The position numbers and the translations under genes were made by a program. Below are positions 1 to 9,121 of a DNA stretch of 64,000 nt, one piece after another. Origin of the DNA: Vibrio sp. B1FLJ16 (GTDB taxonomy: Bacteria; Pseudomonadota; Gammaproteobacteria; Enterobacterales; Vibrionaceae); assembly GCF_905175385.1 (NCBI RefSeq), contig NZ_HG992749.1:868001-932000 (forward strand). Direction: 5' to 3'. Every line of letters starts with the position of its first letter. Position 1 is the first letter of the stretch. The notes under the pieces are model-generated. The model ran no database searches. It worked only from the letters and a program-made list of their open reading frames with translations, and was not told the origin of the DNA.

Positions 1-140
1 GTAACACTCGCGGGAGCCAGCTGACTAACATCTGCGACTTGAATGCGGGAAATAGGGCCTTGTTGATCAATCAGCCTATATACCGCAGCGCTGTTAAGCT
101 GCTTTACTAAATCTACATTACCAATTTGTCCGCCATTCAT
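1..140 (-). CDS. nagC: NagC, N-acetylglucosamine-responsive repressor (N-terminus only; cut by window edge)
   Basis: Only the first 46 codons are inside the window, read leftward from an ATG at 138-140. The translation starts MNGGQIGNVDLVKQLNSAAV and continues into a helix-turn-helix-like stretch with SRIQVADVSQLAPAS, which I recognise as the DNA-binding start of NagC (ROK family). Members of this family repress amino-sugar genes and are released by GlcNAc-6-phosphate. Only two bases separate it from the nagA stop codon, so the two are surely cotranscribed as nagAC. The sugar-binding ROK domain lies outside the window. Confidence 0.88.
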   Translation of the reverse strand, partial: MNGGQIGNVDLVKQLNSAAVYRLIDQQGPISRIQVADVSQLAPASV

Positions 141-142
141 GC

Positions 143-1279
143 TTAATTGTGCTCGTATTGTCCGTTAACAACCGTCGCTTTTACATTGAAGTCACGATCG
201 AAAACAGTCAGGTTTGCAACCATGCCTGTTCGAATTCGGCCAAGTCGTTCCTCTACACCAATTGCTGATGCTGGGTACAGTGTTGCCATTCGTAGAGCTT
301 CGTCTAAAGCGATACCTGCGTGCTCAACTGTATTTTGAACTGCTTCAATCATAGTCAGCGCTGAGCCGCCTAGTGTGCCGTTTTCATCAACACACTTGCC
401 TTCTCGGTAATATACTTTCTTACCGACAAAAATAAAGTGATCCATGTTAGCACCTGCCGGAGCTGTGGCATCCGTCACCAAAACCAGCTTATCTCCTTTG
501 ATTTTATGAGCAATTCTGATGTTTGCGTAGTCTACGTGGAAGCCATCGGCAATAATGCCTGCATAAACCTCGGGAGTGTCGTAAATTGCGCCGACGACGC
601 CCGGTTCGCGACCAACCATCGGAGTCATTGCATTAAACAGGTGTGTCGCAAAGCTGATGCCCGCTTCAAAGCCTTTACGTGCCTCTTTGTAAGTGGCATT
701 GGTGTGGCCGATTGAAACCACTACCCCAGCTGCTTTCAGTCGACGAATATGTTCTGGGTTGTTCAGCTCAGGTGCAAGGGTAACTTTGGCGATGATGTCT
801 GTATTTGCACATATCAGTTCAATCATCTCTTCTTCAGAAGGGCGGATAAAGTCGACGCTGTGGATGCCTTTTTTCGCGACGTTAAGATAAGGTCCTTCCA
901 AGTGTAGGCCGAGTGACTGATTCTGATACTTATTGTGGTATTCACGAGCTGCACTGATAGCTTCACGCATATCATCATCGGATGAAGTAATCAGAGTAGG
1001 TAAGAAGCTGGTGCATCCCGATTTGAGGTTTGCTTCATGCATGATTTGCATCGTTTCTGCCGTGATATCGTCATTTAACATGACTCCGCCACAACCGTTG
1101 AGCTGAAGATCAATGAATCCTGGGCTCAGGTTGGCACCGTTCAGATCTTTCACTTCGATGCCTTTCGGTAATTCGGCAACGGGCACAACAGATTGAATCA
1201 GATCGTTTTCGATGATGACCGCATGTTCAGTAAGAACATCACTACCGGTATAAATTTTACAGTTACTTAGCGCGTACAT
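143..1279 (-). CDS. nagA: N-acetylglucosamine-6-phosphate deacetylase
   Basis: Removes the acetyl group from GlcNAc-6-phosphate to give glucosamine-6-phosphate in the cytoplasm, the first committed step after PTS uptake. The 378-residue length is normal for the family. Amidohydrolase-superfamily hallmarks are visible: [12 protein letters not shown] near residue 54, the LHLEGP motif with metal-ligand Glu128, GHTNA with His192, ATHLFNAM with His213 and LVTD with Asp270. The ATG is preceded by an AAGGA ribosome-binding site. It is divergent from nagE across a 499-bp control region and leads directly into nagC. Confidence 0.96.
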   Translation of the reverse strand: MYALSNCKIYTGSDVLTEHAVIIENDLIQSVVPVAELPKGIEVKDLNGANLSPGFIDLQLNGCGGVMLNDDITAETMQIMHEANLKSGCTSFLPTLITSSDDDMREAISAAREYHNKYQNQSLGLHLEGPYLNVAKKGIHSVDFIRPSEEEMIELICANTDIIAKVTLAPELNNPEHIRRLKAAGVVVSIGHTNATYKEARKGFEAGISFATHLFNAMTPMVGREPGVVGAIYDTPEVYAGIIADGFHVDYANIRIAHKIKGDKLVLVTDATAPAGANMDHFIFVGKKVYYREGKCVDENGTLGGSALTMIEAVQNTVEHAGIALDEALRMATLYPASAIGVEERLGRIRTGMVANLTVFDRDFNVKATVVNGQYEHN

Positions 1280-1580
1280 AGTCAGCTAGTCCTTATAGAT
1301 GAGAAATCAATTTCTGTATTGTTATCTTAATGGTGACTGCTTGAGTCATTTGATTACTTAGTCCGTATCACTGAACTTAGATAACGAATTACATTGAGCA
1401 AGTTGCGTTTATCTCGGCCATTGTGGAGTAACTAACTAGTAACGGGCTGAAAATAGTAAATGAACTGTTTTTATATGATTCTTTTTCAGAGCGAAGTTAC
1501 CGTGGATTACTCGCTGAGATAACAAAATAACACTGATCTTTCCTTGCATAAAGTGCGAGGATCTTATCTTTAATATGCCA

Positions 1581-1602
1581 TTTTTTCGTATAATAAAATA
1601 AG
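1581..1602. promoter_or_regulatory. Candidate NagC operator (weak)
   Basis: An AT-rich imperfect dyad, TTTTTTCGTATAATAAAATA, lies in the nagA-nagE control region. Its A/T-rich arms flank a short core, as in NagC-type operators. It is weaker than the candidate at 1676-1695 and is proposed only because NagC sites usually occur in pairs that form a loop. Confidence 0.35.
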
Positions 1603-1646
1603 TTTTATGATCTCGCTAGCAAAAACCTTCTTTTAGGGGTATTTCT

Positions 1647-1662
1647 GGTGATTATGATCACA
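1647..1662. promoter_or_regulatory. CRP-binding site between nagA and nagE
   Basis: The sequence GGTGATTATGATCACA matches the CRP consensus TGTGA-N6-TCACA with one mismatch. It lies 117 bp before the nagE start codon in the divergent nagA/nagE control region. PTS sugar genes are commonly activated by cAMP-CRP, so this fits catabolite control of GlcNAc uptake. The site is seen directly; binding is inferred. Confidence 0.7.
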
Positions 1663-1675
1663 AACAATGAGCTTT

Positions 1676-1695
1676 TAATTTGCGGAGCAAAATTA
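1676..1695. promoter_or_regulatory. Candidate NagC operator
   Basis: TAATTTGCGGAGCAAAATTA is an imperfect palindrome with TAATTTGC and GCAAAATTA arms. The layout resembles NagC operators: A/T arms around a GC-containing centre. It sits 14 bp after the CRP site and 83 bp before nagE, a sensible place for repression of nagE by the NagC encoded at the left edge. Confidence 0.5.
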
Positions 1696-1778
1696 ATATC
1701 ATAAACTTAGAGGGACTAAATTGAACGGCTAAAATAAGTCATTCAGCAGAACATCTAATCCTATAGGGGGAACTAAAG

Positions 1779-3272
1779 GTGAATATTCTTGGATACTTCC
1801 AGAAGGTGGGTAAGGCGCTTATGGTGCCGGTTGCCACACTTCCTGCAGCAGCGATACTCATGGGTATTGGCTACTGGATCGACCCAAATGGCTGGGGTGC
1901 AAACAGTGCACTAGCCGCATTCTTAATTAAAGCTGGCGCGGCAATCATTGACAATATGTCAGTTCTGTTTGCAGTCGGTGTTGCTTACGGGATGTCTAAA
2001 GACAAAGATGGTGCTGCAGCGCTTTCTGGTTTCGTAGGCTTCCTTGTGGTTACCACACTTCTTGCTCCTGGCGCAGTAGCACAAATTCAAGGTATTGACC
2101 CAAGTGAAGTGCCAGCGGCATTCGGTAAAATTCAAAACCAGTTTGTAGGTATCTTAGTTGGTATCGTTTCTGCAGAATTGTACAACCGTTTCTCACACGT
2201 AGAACTTCACAAAGCTCTAGCCTTCTTCTCTGGTAAGCGTCTGGTACCTATCCTGACATCGTTTGCTGGTATCGTGATTGCTTTCGTGTTGATGTACGTG
2301 TGGCCAACCGTATATGGCGGCTTGGTAAGCTTCGGTGAAAGTATTCAAGGTATGGGTGAAGCTGGTGCAGGTATTTATGCATTCTTTAACCGTCTTCTGA
2401 TTCCTGTGGGCCTACACCATGCATTGAACTCTGTATTCTGGTTCGACGTTGCAGGTATCAACGATATCCCTAACTTCCTTGGCGGCGCGAAGTCTATCGC
2501 TGAAGGCACGGCAACTGTTGGTGTGACTGGTATGTACCAGGCTGGTTTCTTCCCAATCATGATGTTTGGTCTGCCGGGTGCAGCGCTAGCTATGTACCAT
2601 ACTGCGAAATCGAAGAATAAAGAAAAAGTTGCCTCTATCATGATTGCAGCCGCGTTCGCTTCATTCTTTACTGGTGTTACTGAGCCGTTAGAGTTCGCGT
2701 TTATGTTCTTAGCTCCTGGCCTATACGTGCTTCACGCTGCGCTTACTGGTCTATCAGTTTACCTTGCAGCATCAATGCACTGGATTGCGGGCTTCGGCTT
2801 CTCTGCAGGTCTTGTTGACTTAGTATTGTCAACTCGCAACCCACTGGCAGTGAACTGGTTCATGTTAATTGTTCAGGGTCTAGGTTTCTTTGCGGTGTAC
2901 TACTTCGTGTTCCGTACTGTGATTGTGAAGTTTGGTCTTAAAACACCAGGTCGTGAAGATGACGAAGAAACGTCCTCTAAAGTTGCCGGTTCAAGCAACT
3001 CTTCTGAGTTAGCTCGTCAATACCTAAAAGCGCTTGGTGGTCATGACAACCTAAGTTCGATTGATGCATGTATTACTCGTCTGCGCCTTTCAGTTAAAGA
3101 TATGAGCGTTATCAACGAGAAAACACTGAAAGATTTAGGTGCGATGGGTGTAGTGAAACTTGGTACGAACAACCTGCAAGTGATTCTTGGTCCATTAGCA
3201 GAGATTGTGGCTGGTGAGATGAAAAACGTATCAAAAGATGAAGACTTAAGTGGTGTTCATCTGCCTGCCTAA
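1779..3272 (+). CDS. nagE: PTS N-acetylglucosamine transporter, EIICB subunits
   Basis: Takes up and phosphorylates N-acetylglucosamine across the inner membrane. The 497 residues hold a multi-spanning EIIC domain (about 1-385, starting MNILGYFQKVGKALMVPVA) and, after a hydrophilic linker, a C-terminal EIIB domain (about 410-490) with phospho-accepting Cys431 in SSIDACITRLRL. The EIIA domain that E. coli NagE carries is absent, so EIIA must come from another protein such as Crr. The start is GTG, preceded by a strong AGGGGG ribosome site 8 bases upstream. A strong hairpin terminator follows. Confidence 0.95.
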   Translation: MNILGYFQKVGKALMVPVATLPAAAILMGIGYWIDPNGWGANSALAAFLIKAGAAIIDNMSVLFAVGVAYGMSKDKDGAAALSGFVGFLVVTTLLAPGAVAQIQGIDPSEVPAAFGKIQNQFVGILVGIVSAELYNRFSHVELHKALAFFSGKRLVPILTSFAGIVIAFVLMYVWPTVYGGLVSFGESIQGMGEAGAGIYAFFNRLLIPVGLHHALNSVFWFDVAGINDIPNFLGGAKSIAEGTATVGVTGMYQAGFFPIMMFGLPGAALAMYHTAKSKNKEKVASIMIAAAFASFFTGVTEPLEFAFMFLAPGLYVLHAALTGLSVYLAASMHWIAGFGFSAGLVDLVLSTRNPLAVNWFMLIVQGLGFFAVYYFVFRTVIVKFGLKTPGREDDEETSSKVAGSSNSSELARQYLKALGGHDNLSSIDACITRLRLSVKDMSVINEKTLKDLGAMGVVKLGTNNLQVILGPLAEIVAGEMKNVSKDEDLSGVHLPA

Positions 3273-3340
3273 CAGCTAAATTGTGGTGAGTTTATCTGCT
3301 GTTCGATAATGCAAATAATTTGTAGCCACAAAATTTAGAA

Positions 3341-3366
3341 AGACCTCCTTCGGGAGGTCTTTTTTA
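3341..3366 (+). terminator. Rho-independent terminator of nagE
   Basis: Perfect 8-bp stem AGACCTCC / GGAGGTCT around a TTCG tetraloop, followed by a run of T. It lies 68 bp after the nagE stop codon. Confidence 0.93.
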
Positions 3367-3541
3367 TATTGTTCTGCTGTGTTTTCACTCTAACTCGATA
3401 AATATTGCCGTTTTAATGACAGTTCTTGTTGTCTAATCGTTTAGAATTGTGGATCATTAGGAACAATGCACTCTGTAATTCCTAGTTCGGATACAGAGTA
3501 CCGTTTTCTCTGACAATACTATTATTTTTGAGGTGCTATAG

Positions 3542-5212
3542 ATGAGTGAAGCTGATGCTCGTCCATCAAACTTCATTCGCCAGATCATTGATAAGGATCT
3601 AGCGGATGGTAAACACACTAGCGTGCATACTCGATTCCCGCCGGAACCAAATGGTTACCTGCATATCGGTCATGCTAAGTCTATCTGTTTGAACTTCGGT
3701 ATTGCTCAGGACTATCAGGGTCAATGTAACTTACGTTTTGATGATACTAACCCTGAAAAAGAAGACATCGAATACGTTGAGTCTATCAAGAAAGATGTAA
3801 ACTGGTTGGGCTTCGAGTGGAGTGGTGAAGTATGTTACTCATCAAACTACTTTGATAAGCTTTACGAATATGCAATTGAATTGATTAATAAAGGCTTAGC
3901 GTATGTAGATGAGCTAAGTCCAGAGCAGATTCGTGAGTACCGTGGCACGCTGAAAGCGCCAGGTAAACCAAGTCCGTACCGTGATCGCCCTGTTGAAGAA
4001 AACCTAGCGTTGTTTGAAAAAATGCGTGCTGGTGAGTTTGAAGAAGGTAAAGCATGTCTTCGCGCGAAGATTGATATGGGCTCTTCTTTCATGGTTATGC
4101 GCGATCCGGTTCTGTACCGTGTTCGTTTTGCGACTCACCATCAAACTGGTGATAAGTGGTGCATTTATCCGATGTACGACTTCACACACTGTATCTCAGA
4201 TGCTTTAGAAGGTATTACACACTCAATTTGTACTCTTGAGTTTATGGATAACCGTCGTCTTTACGACTGGGTACTGGACAACATTACAATTGATTGTCGT
4301 CCGCACCAATACGAGTTCAGCCGTCTAAACCTTGAATACACAGTAATGTCTAAGCGTAAGCTGAACCAACTAGTGACTGAAAAGCTGGTTAACGGTTGGG
4401 ATGACCCACGTATGCCAACCGTTTCTGGTTTGCGTCGCCGCGGCTTTACACCTGCGTCTATTCGTGAGTTTTGTAAGCGCATCGGTGTTACCAAACAAGA
4501 CAACATGATTGAGTTTAGCTCTCTTGAATCTTGTATCCGTGATGATCTGAATGAAAACGCACCGCGTGCAATGGCTGTGTTAGACCCTGTAAAGTTAGTT
4601 ATCGAAAACTTTGAAGCGGGTAAGGTTGAGAACCTGACATTAGCTAACCATCCAAATAAACCTGAAATGGGTGAACGTGAAGTACCGTTTACTCGCGAAG
4701 TTTGGATTGAACGCGAAGACTTCCGTGAAGAAGCGAACAAGAAGTACAAGCGTTTGGTGCTAGGTAAAGAAGTTCGTCTTCGTGGTGCTTATGTGATTAA
4801 AGCTGAGCGTGTTGAAAAAGACGCTGAAGGCAACATCACGACAATTTTCTGTAGTTACGATGCAGATACTCTGGGTAAAAACCCAGCTGATGGTCGTAAG
4901 GTTAAAGGCGTAATCCACTGGGTATCAGCGGATAAAGCACTTCCAGCAGAAATTCGTCTATATGACCGACTATTTACTGTACCAAACCCTGGTGCTGCAG
5001 ATGATTTTGCTGCAACGATTAACCCTGAATCCCTTGTTGTGATCAACGGTTTTGTTGAGCCAAGTCTTGGCTCTGCTGAGGCTGAAAAAGTCTACCAATT
5101 TGAGCGTATGGGTTACTTCTGTGCTGATTCTAAAGAGTCAACGTCAGATAGCCTAGTGTTCAACCGTACAGTAGGTCTTCGCGATACATGGGCAAAAATT
5201 GAAGCTAAGTAA
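3542..5212 (+). CDS. glnS: Glutaminyl-tRNA synthetase
   Basis: Class I aminoacyl-tRNA synthetase that charges tRNA-Gln in the cytoplasm. The 556-residue protein is typical in length. The HIGH signature is at residues 41-44 in [15 protein letters not shown], and the KMSKS-equivalent VMSKRKL lies near residue 270. FDDTNPEKE and the C-terminal anticodon-binding beta-barrels are also recognisable. It stands alone, with a terminator before it (from nagE) and one after it, as expected for an independently transcribed essential gene. Confidence 0.97.
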   Translation: MSEADARPSNFIRQIIDKDLADGKHTSVHTRFPPEPNGYLHIGHAKSICLNFGIAQDYQGQCNLRFDDTNPEKEDIEYVESIKKDVNWLGFEWSGEVCYSSNYFDKLYEYAIELINKGLAYVDELSPEQIREYRGTLKAPGKPSPYRDRPVEENLALFEKMRAGEFEEGKACLRAKIDMGSSFMVMRDPVLYRVRFATHHQTGDKWCIYPMYDFTHCISDALEGITHSICTLEFMDNRRLYDWVLDNITIDCRPHQYEFSRLNLEYTVMSKRKLNQLVTEKLVNGWDDPRMPTVSGLRRRGFTPASIREFCKRIGVTKQDNMIEFSSLESCIRDDLNENAPRAMAVLDPVKLVIENFEAGKVENLTLANHPNKPEMGEREVPFTREVWIEREDFREEANKKYKRLVLGKEVRLRGAYVIKAERVEKDAEGNITTIFCSYDADTLGKNPADGRKVKGVIHWVSADKALPAEIRLYDRLFTVPNPGAADDFAATINPESLVVINGFVEPSLGSAEAEKVYQFERMGYFCADSKESTSDSLVFNRTVGLRDTWAKIEAK

Positions 5213-5230
5213 TTGCGAGTCATAATAAAA

Positions 5231-5257
5231 ATGCCAGTCTTGTGACTGGCATTTTTT
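5231..5257 (+). terminator. Rho-independent terminator of glnS
   Basis: Stem GCCAGTC / GACTGGC with a TTGT loop, flanked by A-rich and T-rich tracts, 20 bp after the glnS stop. Confidence 0.92.
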
Positions 5258-5286
5258 ATATTTGCTAACTGAACAACTGACAAAAT

Positions 5287-5311
5287 AAAAGCGCTCTATG
5301 AGCGCTTTTTT
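5287..5311 (-). terminator. Terminator of fur (probably works in both directions)
   Basis: AAAAGCGCTC / GAGCGCTTTT hairpin with a short TAT loop, located 6 bp beyond the fur stop. T-rich tracts on both sides suggest it can also back up the glnS terminator. Confidence 0.88.
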
Positions 5312-5316
5312 GGTGT

Positions 5317-5766
5317 TTATTTCTTTGGTTTGTGTGCGTTAGGATCGTTTTTACAACTACCGTCACCACATTTGCCGTACAAGTAAAGGCTGTGGTTAGT
5401 TAAGGTTACGTTGTATTTAGACGCTATTTCTTTTTGACGCTCTTCGATAAGATCGTCAGAAAACTCAATAACCTCGCCACAATCCAGGCAAACTAGGTGG
5501 TCATGGTGATGTTGCGTTGAAAGTTCGAAGACTGATTTACCACCTTCGAAGTGGTGACGAGTGACGATACCTGCATCGTCGAACTGGTTTAGTACTCGGT
5601 AAACCGTAGCTAGGCCAATTTCCTCACCTAGATCAATCAACTTTTTGTACAAATCCTCAGCACTGATGTGCTGGCAGTCTGGCTGCTGAAGTACTTCTAG
5701 AATTTTTAGCCTTGGAAGGGTCACTTTTAAGCCCGCATCCTTCAGCGCCTGATTATTATCTGACAT
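5317..5766 (-). CDS. fur: Ferric uptake regulator Fur
   Basis: Fe(II)-dependent repressor that would bind the Fur boxes proposed in this window at the siderophore genes and upstream of feoA. The 149 residues begin with a winged-helix DNA-binding domain (about 1-82, with GLATVYRVLNQF as recognition helix), followed by a metal-binding dimerisation domain with the His cluster HHHDH at 86-90. Cys93 and Cys96 are in LVCLDC, and Cys133 and Cys138 are in GKCGDGSC. Length and motifs are standard for gammaproteobacterial Fur. Confidence 0.97.
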   Translation of the reverse strand: MSDNNQALKDAGLKVTLPRLKILEVLQQPDCQHISAEDLYKKLIDLGEEIGLATVYRVLNQFDDAGIVTRHHFEGGKSVFELSTQHHHDHLVCLDCGEVIEFSDDLIEERQKEIASKYNVTLTNHSLYLYGKCGDGSCKNDPNAHKPKK

Positions 5767-5968
5767 ATACTTTCCCGTTGGATCATCTGCAGCGATTTAA
5801 CAGAATTCAATATTCCTACCATTATAGGCGAAGCGCTATAAACATTAAACCACGAACTTCAAAGGGTTAATATATTCTTTCTTTGTAAATTAGAAATCGG
5901 TCAATTATATTAGAGATCATACCAGTTACATTTTAGTAACATCAGTAACGTAGAGAGCAGGGACTGCA

Positions 5969-6472
5969 ATGGATAAGCGAATCGCCAAAATTTATAAACC
6001 GGGCATCATAAAATTCGGGCTCAACCTTTGGCCGCCATTTTGGGGATCTGGAATCAAAATCTTACATATTTCCGAAGACTTTCGGTTGGTAAAAGTGCGT
6101 TTGAAGCTCAGCTGGTGGAACAAAAACGCTAATAGAACTCAATATGGCGGAAGTATCTTTTCTCTGACTGATCCCATCTATTCAATGATGCTTATCGGGA
6201 TTCTGAAGGAGGAATATTATGTCTGGGATAAAGAGGCGAGCATAAACTTTATTAAACCGGGACACAGTGATTTATTCGCCGACTTTGAAATCTCAGAAGG
6301 AATGATTGAAGAGATACTGAAAAGGACACGTAGTGGCGATAAATGGTTTCCCGAGTTCATCATTTATGTCAAAGATCAGGACGGGAACGTGGTGTCTGAA
6401 GTGAAACGTAAGCTTTATGTTCGCAAAAAGCCCCAATATCGAGAGGATGAAGTCGCGACAGAAGTTTCATAA
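5969..6472 (+). CDS. DUF4442 family protein (hotdog-fold thioesterase-like)
   Basis: A 167-residue protein without signal peptide. The central part (LKLSWWNKNANRTQYGGSIF followed by SLTDPIYSMMLIGILK) resembles the DUF4442 group of the hotdog/PaaI-thioesterase superfamily, whose substrates are mostly unknown. It sits alone between fur and fldA on the opposite strand. A palindromic repeat starts at the last base of its stop codon. Family membership is from recognition; an acyl-CoA thioesterase activity is only inferred. Confidence 0.8.
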   Translation: MDKRIAKIYKPGIIKFGLNLWPPFWGSGIKILHISEDFRLVKVRLKLSWWNKNANRTQYGGSIFSLTDPIYSMMLIGILKEEYYVWDKEASINFIKPGHSDLFADFEISEGMIEEILKRTRSGDKWFPEFIIYVKDQDGNVVSEVKRKLYVRKKPQYREDEVATEVS

Positions 6473-6633
6473 TACCAATCACAGTAAATAAGTGTTCAAA
6501 AATAGCGCAGGAAAAATGCTTGAGAACAAGGCGAACTTTTTCGATAAGTAATTATTCTACAATCAAAAAGTTCAAGGTAGTTATCGAGTGTTTTAACAAG
6601 CTAGAATGACCAGTTATTTACTACGATTGGTAT
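6472..6633. repeat. Vibrio intergenic palindromic repeat, ATACCAATC family, copy 1
   Basis: A 162-bp element with terminal inverted repeats: left ATACCAATCACAGTAAATAA, right end TTATTTACTACGATTGGTAT. An inner stem GAACTTTTT / AAAAAGTTC follows. Its arms match the element at 41515-41690 in reverse orientation: both contain a TCATTCT...GTTAAAAC arm and a GCGCAGG segment. It starts at the last base of the stop codon of the gene before it. No coding capacity. It resembles miniature mobile or ERIC-like repeats common in vibrios. Confidence 0.8.
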
Positions 6634-6646
6634 AATCATTACTTAC

Positions 6647-6674
6647 AAAAAGACCTCCTTAGAGGAGGTCTTTT
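6647..6674 (-). terminator. Terminator of fldA
   Basis: AAAAGACCTCC / GGAGGTCTTTT stem with a TTAGA loop, 17 bp beyond the fldA stop. The stem core is the same AGACCTCC seen after nagE. Confidence 0.9.
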
Positions 6675-6690
6675 CAAGTTCTGTATTAGC

Positions 6691-7224
6691 TTAGCCTTCA
6701 AGCTCAGCCAGACACATCTCTTCGTAAATCTGTTTTACCCAGTTTTCGACACGCTCGTCAGTTAACTCAGGCTGACGATCTTCGTCAATGCATAAGCCTA
6801 CGAACTGGCTGTCATCACCTTCAACAAGTGCTTTAGACGCTTCGAACTCGTAGCCTTCGGTCGATGTGTGACCCAAGATAGTACCGCCTTTTGATTCAAC
6901 GATGTCACGTACTGTGCCCATTGCATCACAGAAGTACTCTGCGTAGTCTTCTTGATCACCACAACCAAAGATAGCGACTAACTTGGTAGAGAAGTCGATT
7001 TGCTCTAGCTCTGGGAAGAAGTCATCCCAGTCACACTGTGCTTCACCATAGTACCAAGTTGGGATACCCAGAAGTAGAAGATCAAAGTTATCAATGTCTT
7101 CTTTGCTGCTTTTCGCGATGTCTTGAACGTGAACTAGTTGCTTTCCTAGTTGCTTTTGAATCATCTTTGCAACGGCTTCAGTATTACCTGTGTCGCTACC
7201 GAAGAAGATACCTACACTTGCCAT
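6691..7224 (-). CDS. fldA: Flavodoxin FldA
   Basis: Small FMN-binding electron carrier used in place of ferredoxin for several reductive reactions; often more important when iron is scarce. The 177 residues show the phosphate-binding loop GSDTGNTE at 9-16, the first FMN-stacking residue Trp57 in GIPTWYYGE and the second aromatic Tyr94 in GDQEDYAEY. This is the long-chain flavodoxin type. It lies near fur, as in E. coli, with the DUF2788 gene 48 bp upstream on the same strand. Confidence 0.95.
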   Translation of the reverse strand: MASVGIFFGSDTGNTEAVAKMIQKQLGKQLVHVQDIAKSSKEDIDNFDLLLLGIPTWYYGEAQCDWDDFFPELEQIDFSTKLVAIFGCGDQEDYAEYFCDAMGTVRDIVESKGGTILGHTSTEGYEFEASKALVEGDDSQFVGLCIDEDRQPELTDERVENWVKQIYEEMCLAELEG

Positions 7225-7272
7225 AGAGTCTATACCTTTACATTGTTTGTTGTTGGCTATGGTACTAAGGGG

Positions 7273-7494
7273 TTAGCCTAACCCCGAGCCTTCCCAAGTC
7301 AGCTGAATTATACCTTTTGCGATAAAGCCAGCACAGCCTAGAAAAAGGACTAACCATACAATACGACGACCAAAAACAGGTACATTGCCTTGCTTCAGTA
7401 CATCTTTTATCGCCATCCCGATGAAGAAGAAGATAGCAGCAAAAAGAAGATCGAGCCCGATAGATTCGAGCATATCCATGTAGTCGTAGAGCAT
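7273..7494 (-). CDS. DUF2788 family small membrane protein
   Basis: A 73-residue protein with two hydrophobic segments, roughly residues 15-32 (LLFAAIFFFIGMAI) and 45-66 (IVWLVLFLGCAGFIAKGII). It is predicted to be an inner-membrane protein of two passes. The sequence and its place between fldA and ybfF fit the DUF2788 family, which has no known function. The ATG has an AAGGA ribosome site. It probably shares a transcript with fldA. Confidence 0.78.
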   Translation of the reverse strand: MLYDYMDMLESIGLDLLFAAIFFFIGMAIKDVLKQGNVPVFGRRIVWLVLFLGCAGFIAKGIIQLTWEGSGLG

Positions 7495-7605
7495 TGTAGT
7501 CCTTCATGCCGAAAATTATTGCGCGCACTATACCACTGTTAAACGGTAAAGTTAATGCACTACAAGAAGGGTTATCTCAATAATCGATGCTAGCTTGTCA
7601 ATTTG

Positions 7606-8373
7606 TTAAGCCGTAATGTATTTCCGAATCGCTCGCATGACTTCTGCGGGCTTTTCTGCGTGCAACCAATGGCCAGTGTTAGCAATAATATGCGCTTTAG
7701 CTTGCTTAAACTGTTTCTGTACGGCTGCCTGGTGCTCTGGCATTAGATAATCGGAATCGCCACCTTTTACAAAAAGAGTCGGGATCTCAGTCGGGGTGAT
7801 CTCTTGCCAGCCGATGATCTCTGCGTAATTGTCTGACAGGCTTTTAACGTTAAAGCGCCAAGCCATTTTATTGCCTTCTTTATAAAGCGATTTGGAGAGA
7901 AACTGTCTGACACCGTCAATCTCAATGTGCTGAGCGAGAATATCCATTGCTTGCTGGCGATTGGTTGGCTCTTGCTCAATTACAGCTCGTAAGCCGTTAA
8001 ACACGTTCTCATGACGGTTTGTCGTGTAGGCGACGGGAGCCATGTCTAATACTACTAACTGTTTAACAAACTGTGGCGCAATATCTGCAAGTTTCATTGC
8101 GACTTTACCACCCATTGAGTGACCAACAATGATGGAGGGTTCAACATCTAAATGGCCTAGTAAATTAGCAACGTCTTGCGCCATTTCGGTATAGGTATGT
8201 GTATCTGAATGAAACGAAAGGCCATGGTTTCGCAGGTCTACACTGATGACAGAGTGATCCTGGACCAGATCGCGAGCCAATAGTCCCAGATTGCTTAAAC
8301 TACCAAACAATCCATGAATCAAAACAACCGTTTGGCCTTGGCCTTCTTGCTTATAGTTGAGTAATGCTGACAT
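7606..8373 (-). CDS. ybfF: Alpha/beta-hydrolase esterase YbfF
   Basis: Cytoplasmic alpha/beta-hydrolase; E. coli YbfF hydrolyses short acyl esters and acyl-CoA in vitro. The 255 residues show the oxyanion-hole motif IHGLFGS near residue 19, the nucleophile elbow GHSMGGK near residue 84, and a catalytic histidine in NTGHWLHAEKP near the C-terminus. It is divergent from seqA, the same arrangement as ybfF-seqA in enterobacteria. Confidence 0.9.
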   Translation of the reverse strand: MSALLNYKQEGQGQTVVLIHGLFGSLSNLGLLARDLVQDHSVISVDLRNHGLSFHSDTHTYTEMAQDVANLLGHLDVEPSIIVGHSMGGKVAMKLADIAPQFVKQLVVLDMAPVAYTTNRHENVFNGLRAVIEQEPTNRQQAMDILAQHIEIDGVRQFLSKSLYKEGNKMAWRFNVKSLSDNYAEIIGWQEITPTEIPTLFVKGGDSDYLMPEHQAAVQKQFKQAKAHIIANTGHWLHAEKPAEVMRAIRKYITA

Positions 8374-8426
8374 TTTATCTTATTTGTGATGAGTTTTACG
8401 TGGAGTATCCGCAAGGATCTGGTTAT

Positions 8427-8526
8427 ATACCCAAATGACCCAGAATCACCAGATCTTCAAATTGTTATCTCGACTGCGAGCCAAGTCATTCTTGCTTAAC
8501 CTAGCTTCTTGAGGCGATTTGGGTAT
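8427..8526. repeat. Intergenic palindromic repeat, ATACCCAAAT family, in the seqA promoter
   Basis: A 100-bp element bounded by ATACCCAAAT on the left and ATTTGGGTAT on the right, with further partial complementarity inside. It lies between divergent ybfF and seqA. Its right end runs into TATAAT at 8523-8528, a good -10 box for seqA, so the repeat appears to contribute promoter sequence. I could not find a good -35 at the right distance. Confidence 0.7.
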
Positions 8527-8565
8527 AATTCCCCAGAGTTTAAACATTGAGAATGTGAAAAGCGA

Positions 8566-9108
8566 ATGAAAACAATTGAGGTTGATGAGGATCTGTACCG
8601 TTACATTGCTGGTCAAACTAAGCATATCGGTGAAAGTGCCTCGGATATTTTGCGACGCCTTTTAAACCTTGATGGTCAGTTGCAGGAAGCAAAAGTTGCG
8701 CCTGTAGTAGAGAAGCCACAAGGGATTGTAGTAAGTAAAGATGCAGGTAAGACAGAACAAATCGACACAGTGAAGGCAATGCGCTCACTGTTGATCTCTG
8801 ATGAGTTTGCCGATCTTAAGAAAGCGATTGATCGCTTCATGTTGGTTCTGTCAACGTTACATAAGTTAAATCCAGAAGGTTTCGCACAAGCGACAAATGT
8901 AAAGGGACGTAAGCGCGTTTACTTTGCTGATAATGAAGAAACCTTGCTGGCTAACGGCAATACAACGAAACCTAAAGCCATTCCTGAAACACCATTTTGG
9001 GTTATCACCAATAACAATACCAGTCGTAAGAGACAGATGGTTGAGCAAGTGATGACGCACATGGGTTTCCAGCCGGACTTGATAGAGAAAGTAACTGGTT
9101 CAATTTAA
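8566..9108 (+). CDS. seqA: Negative regulator of replication initiation SeqA
   Basis: Binds clusters of hemimethylated GATC sites behind the replication fork and at the origin, delaying re-initiation. The 180 residues start MKTIEVDEDLYRYIAGQTKH, the oligomerisation domain, followed by a variable linker (about 45-80) and the DNA-binding domain with RKRVYFA near residue 120. Length matches the family. The next gene is pgm, as in E. coli, but a terminator-like hairpin separates the two. Confidence 0.95.
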   Translation: MKTIEVDEDLYRYIAGQTKHIGESASDILRRLLNLDGQLQEAKVAPVVEKPQGIVVSKDAGKTEQIDTVKAMRSLLISDEFADLKKAIDRFMLVLSTLHKLNPEGFAQATNVKGRKRVYFADNEETLLANGNTTKPKAIPETPFWVITNNNTSRKRQMVEQVMTHMGFQPDLIEKVTGSI

Positions 9109-9121
9109 GAAACCTGATAGA

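Noticed and set aside
3341..6674. Shared AGACCTCC stems after nagE and fldA as a dispersed repeat
   Set aside because: Only the short stem is shared; this is common among strong terminators and needs no common origin.
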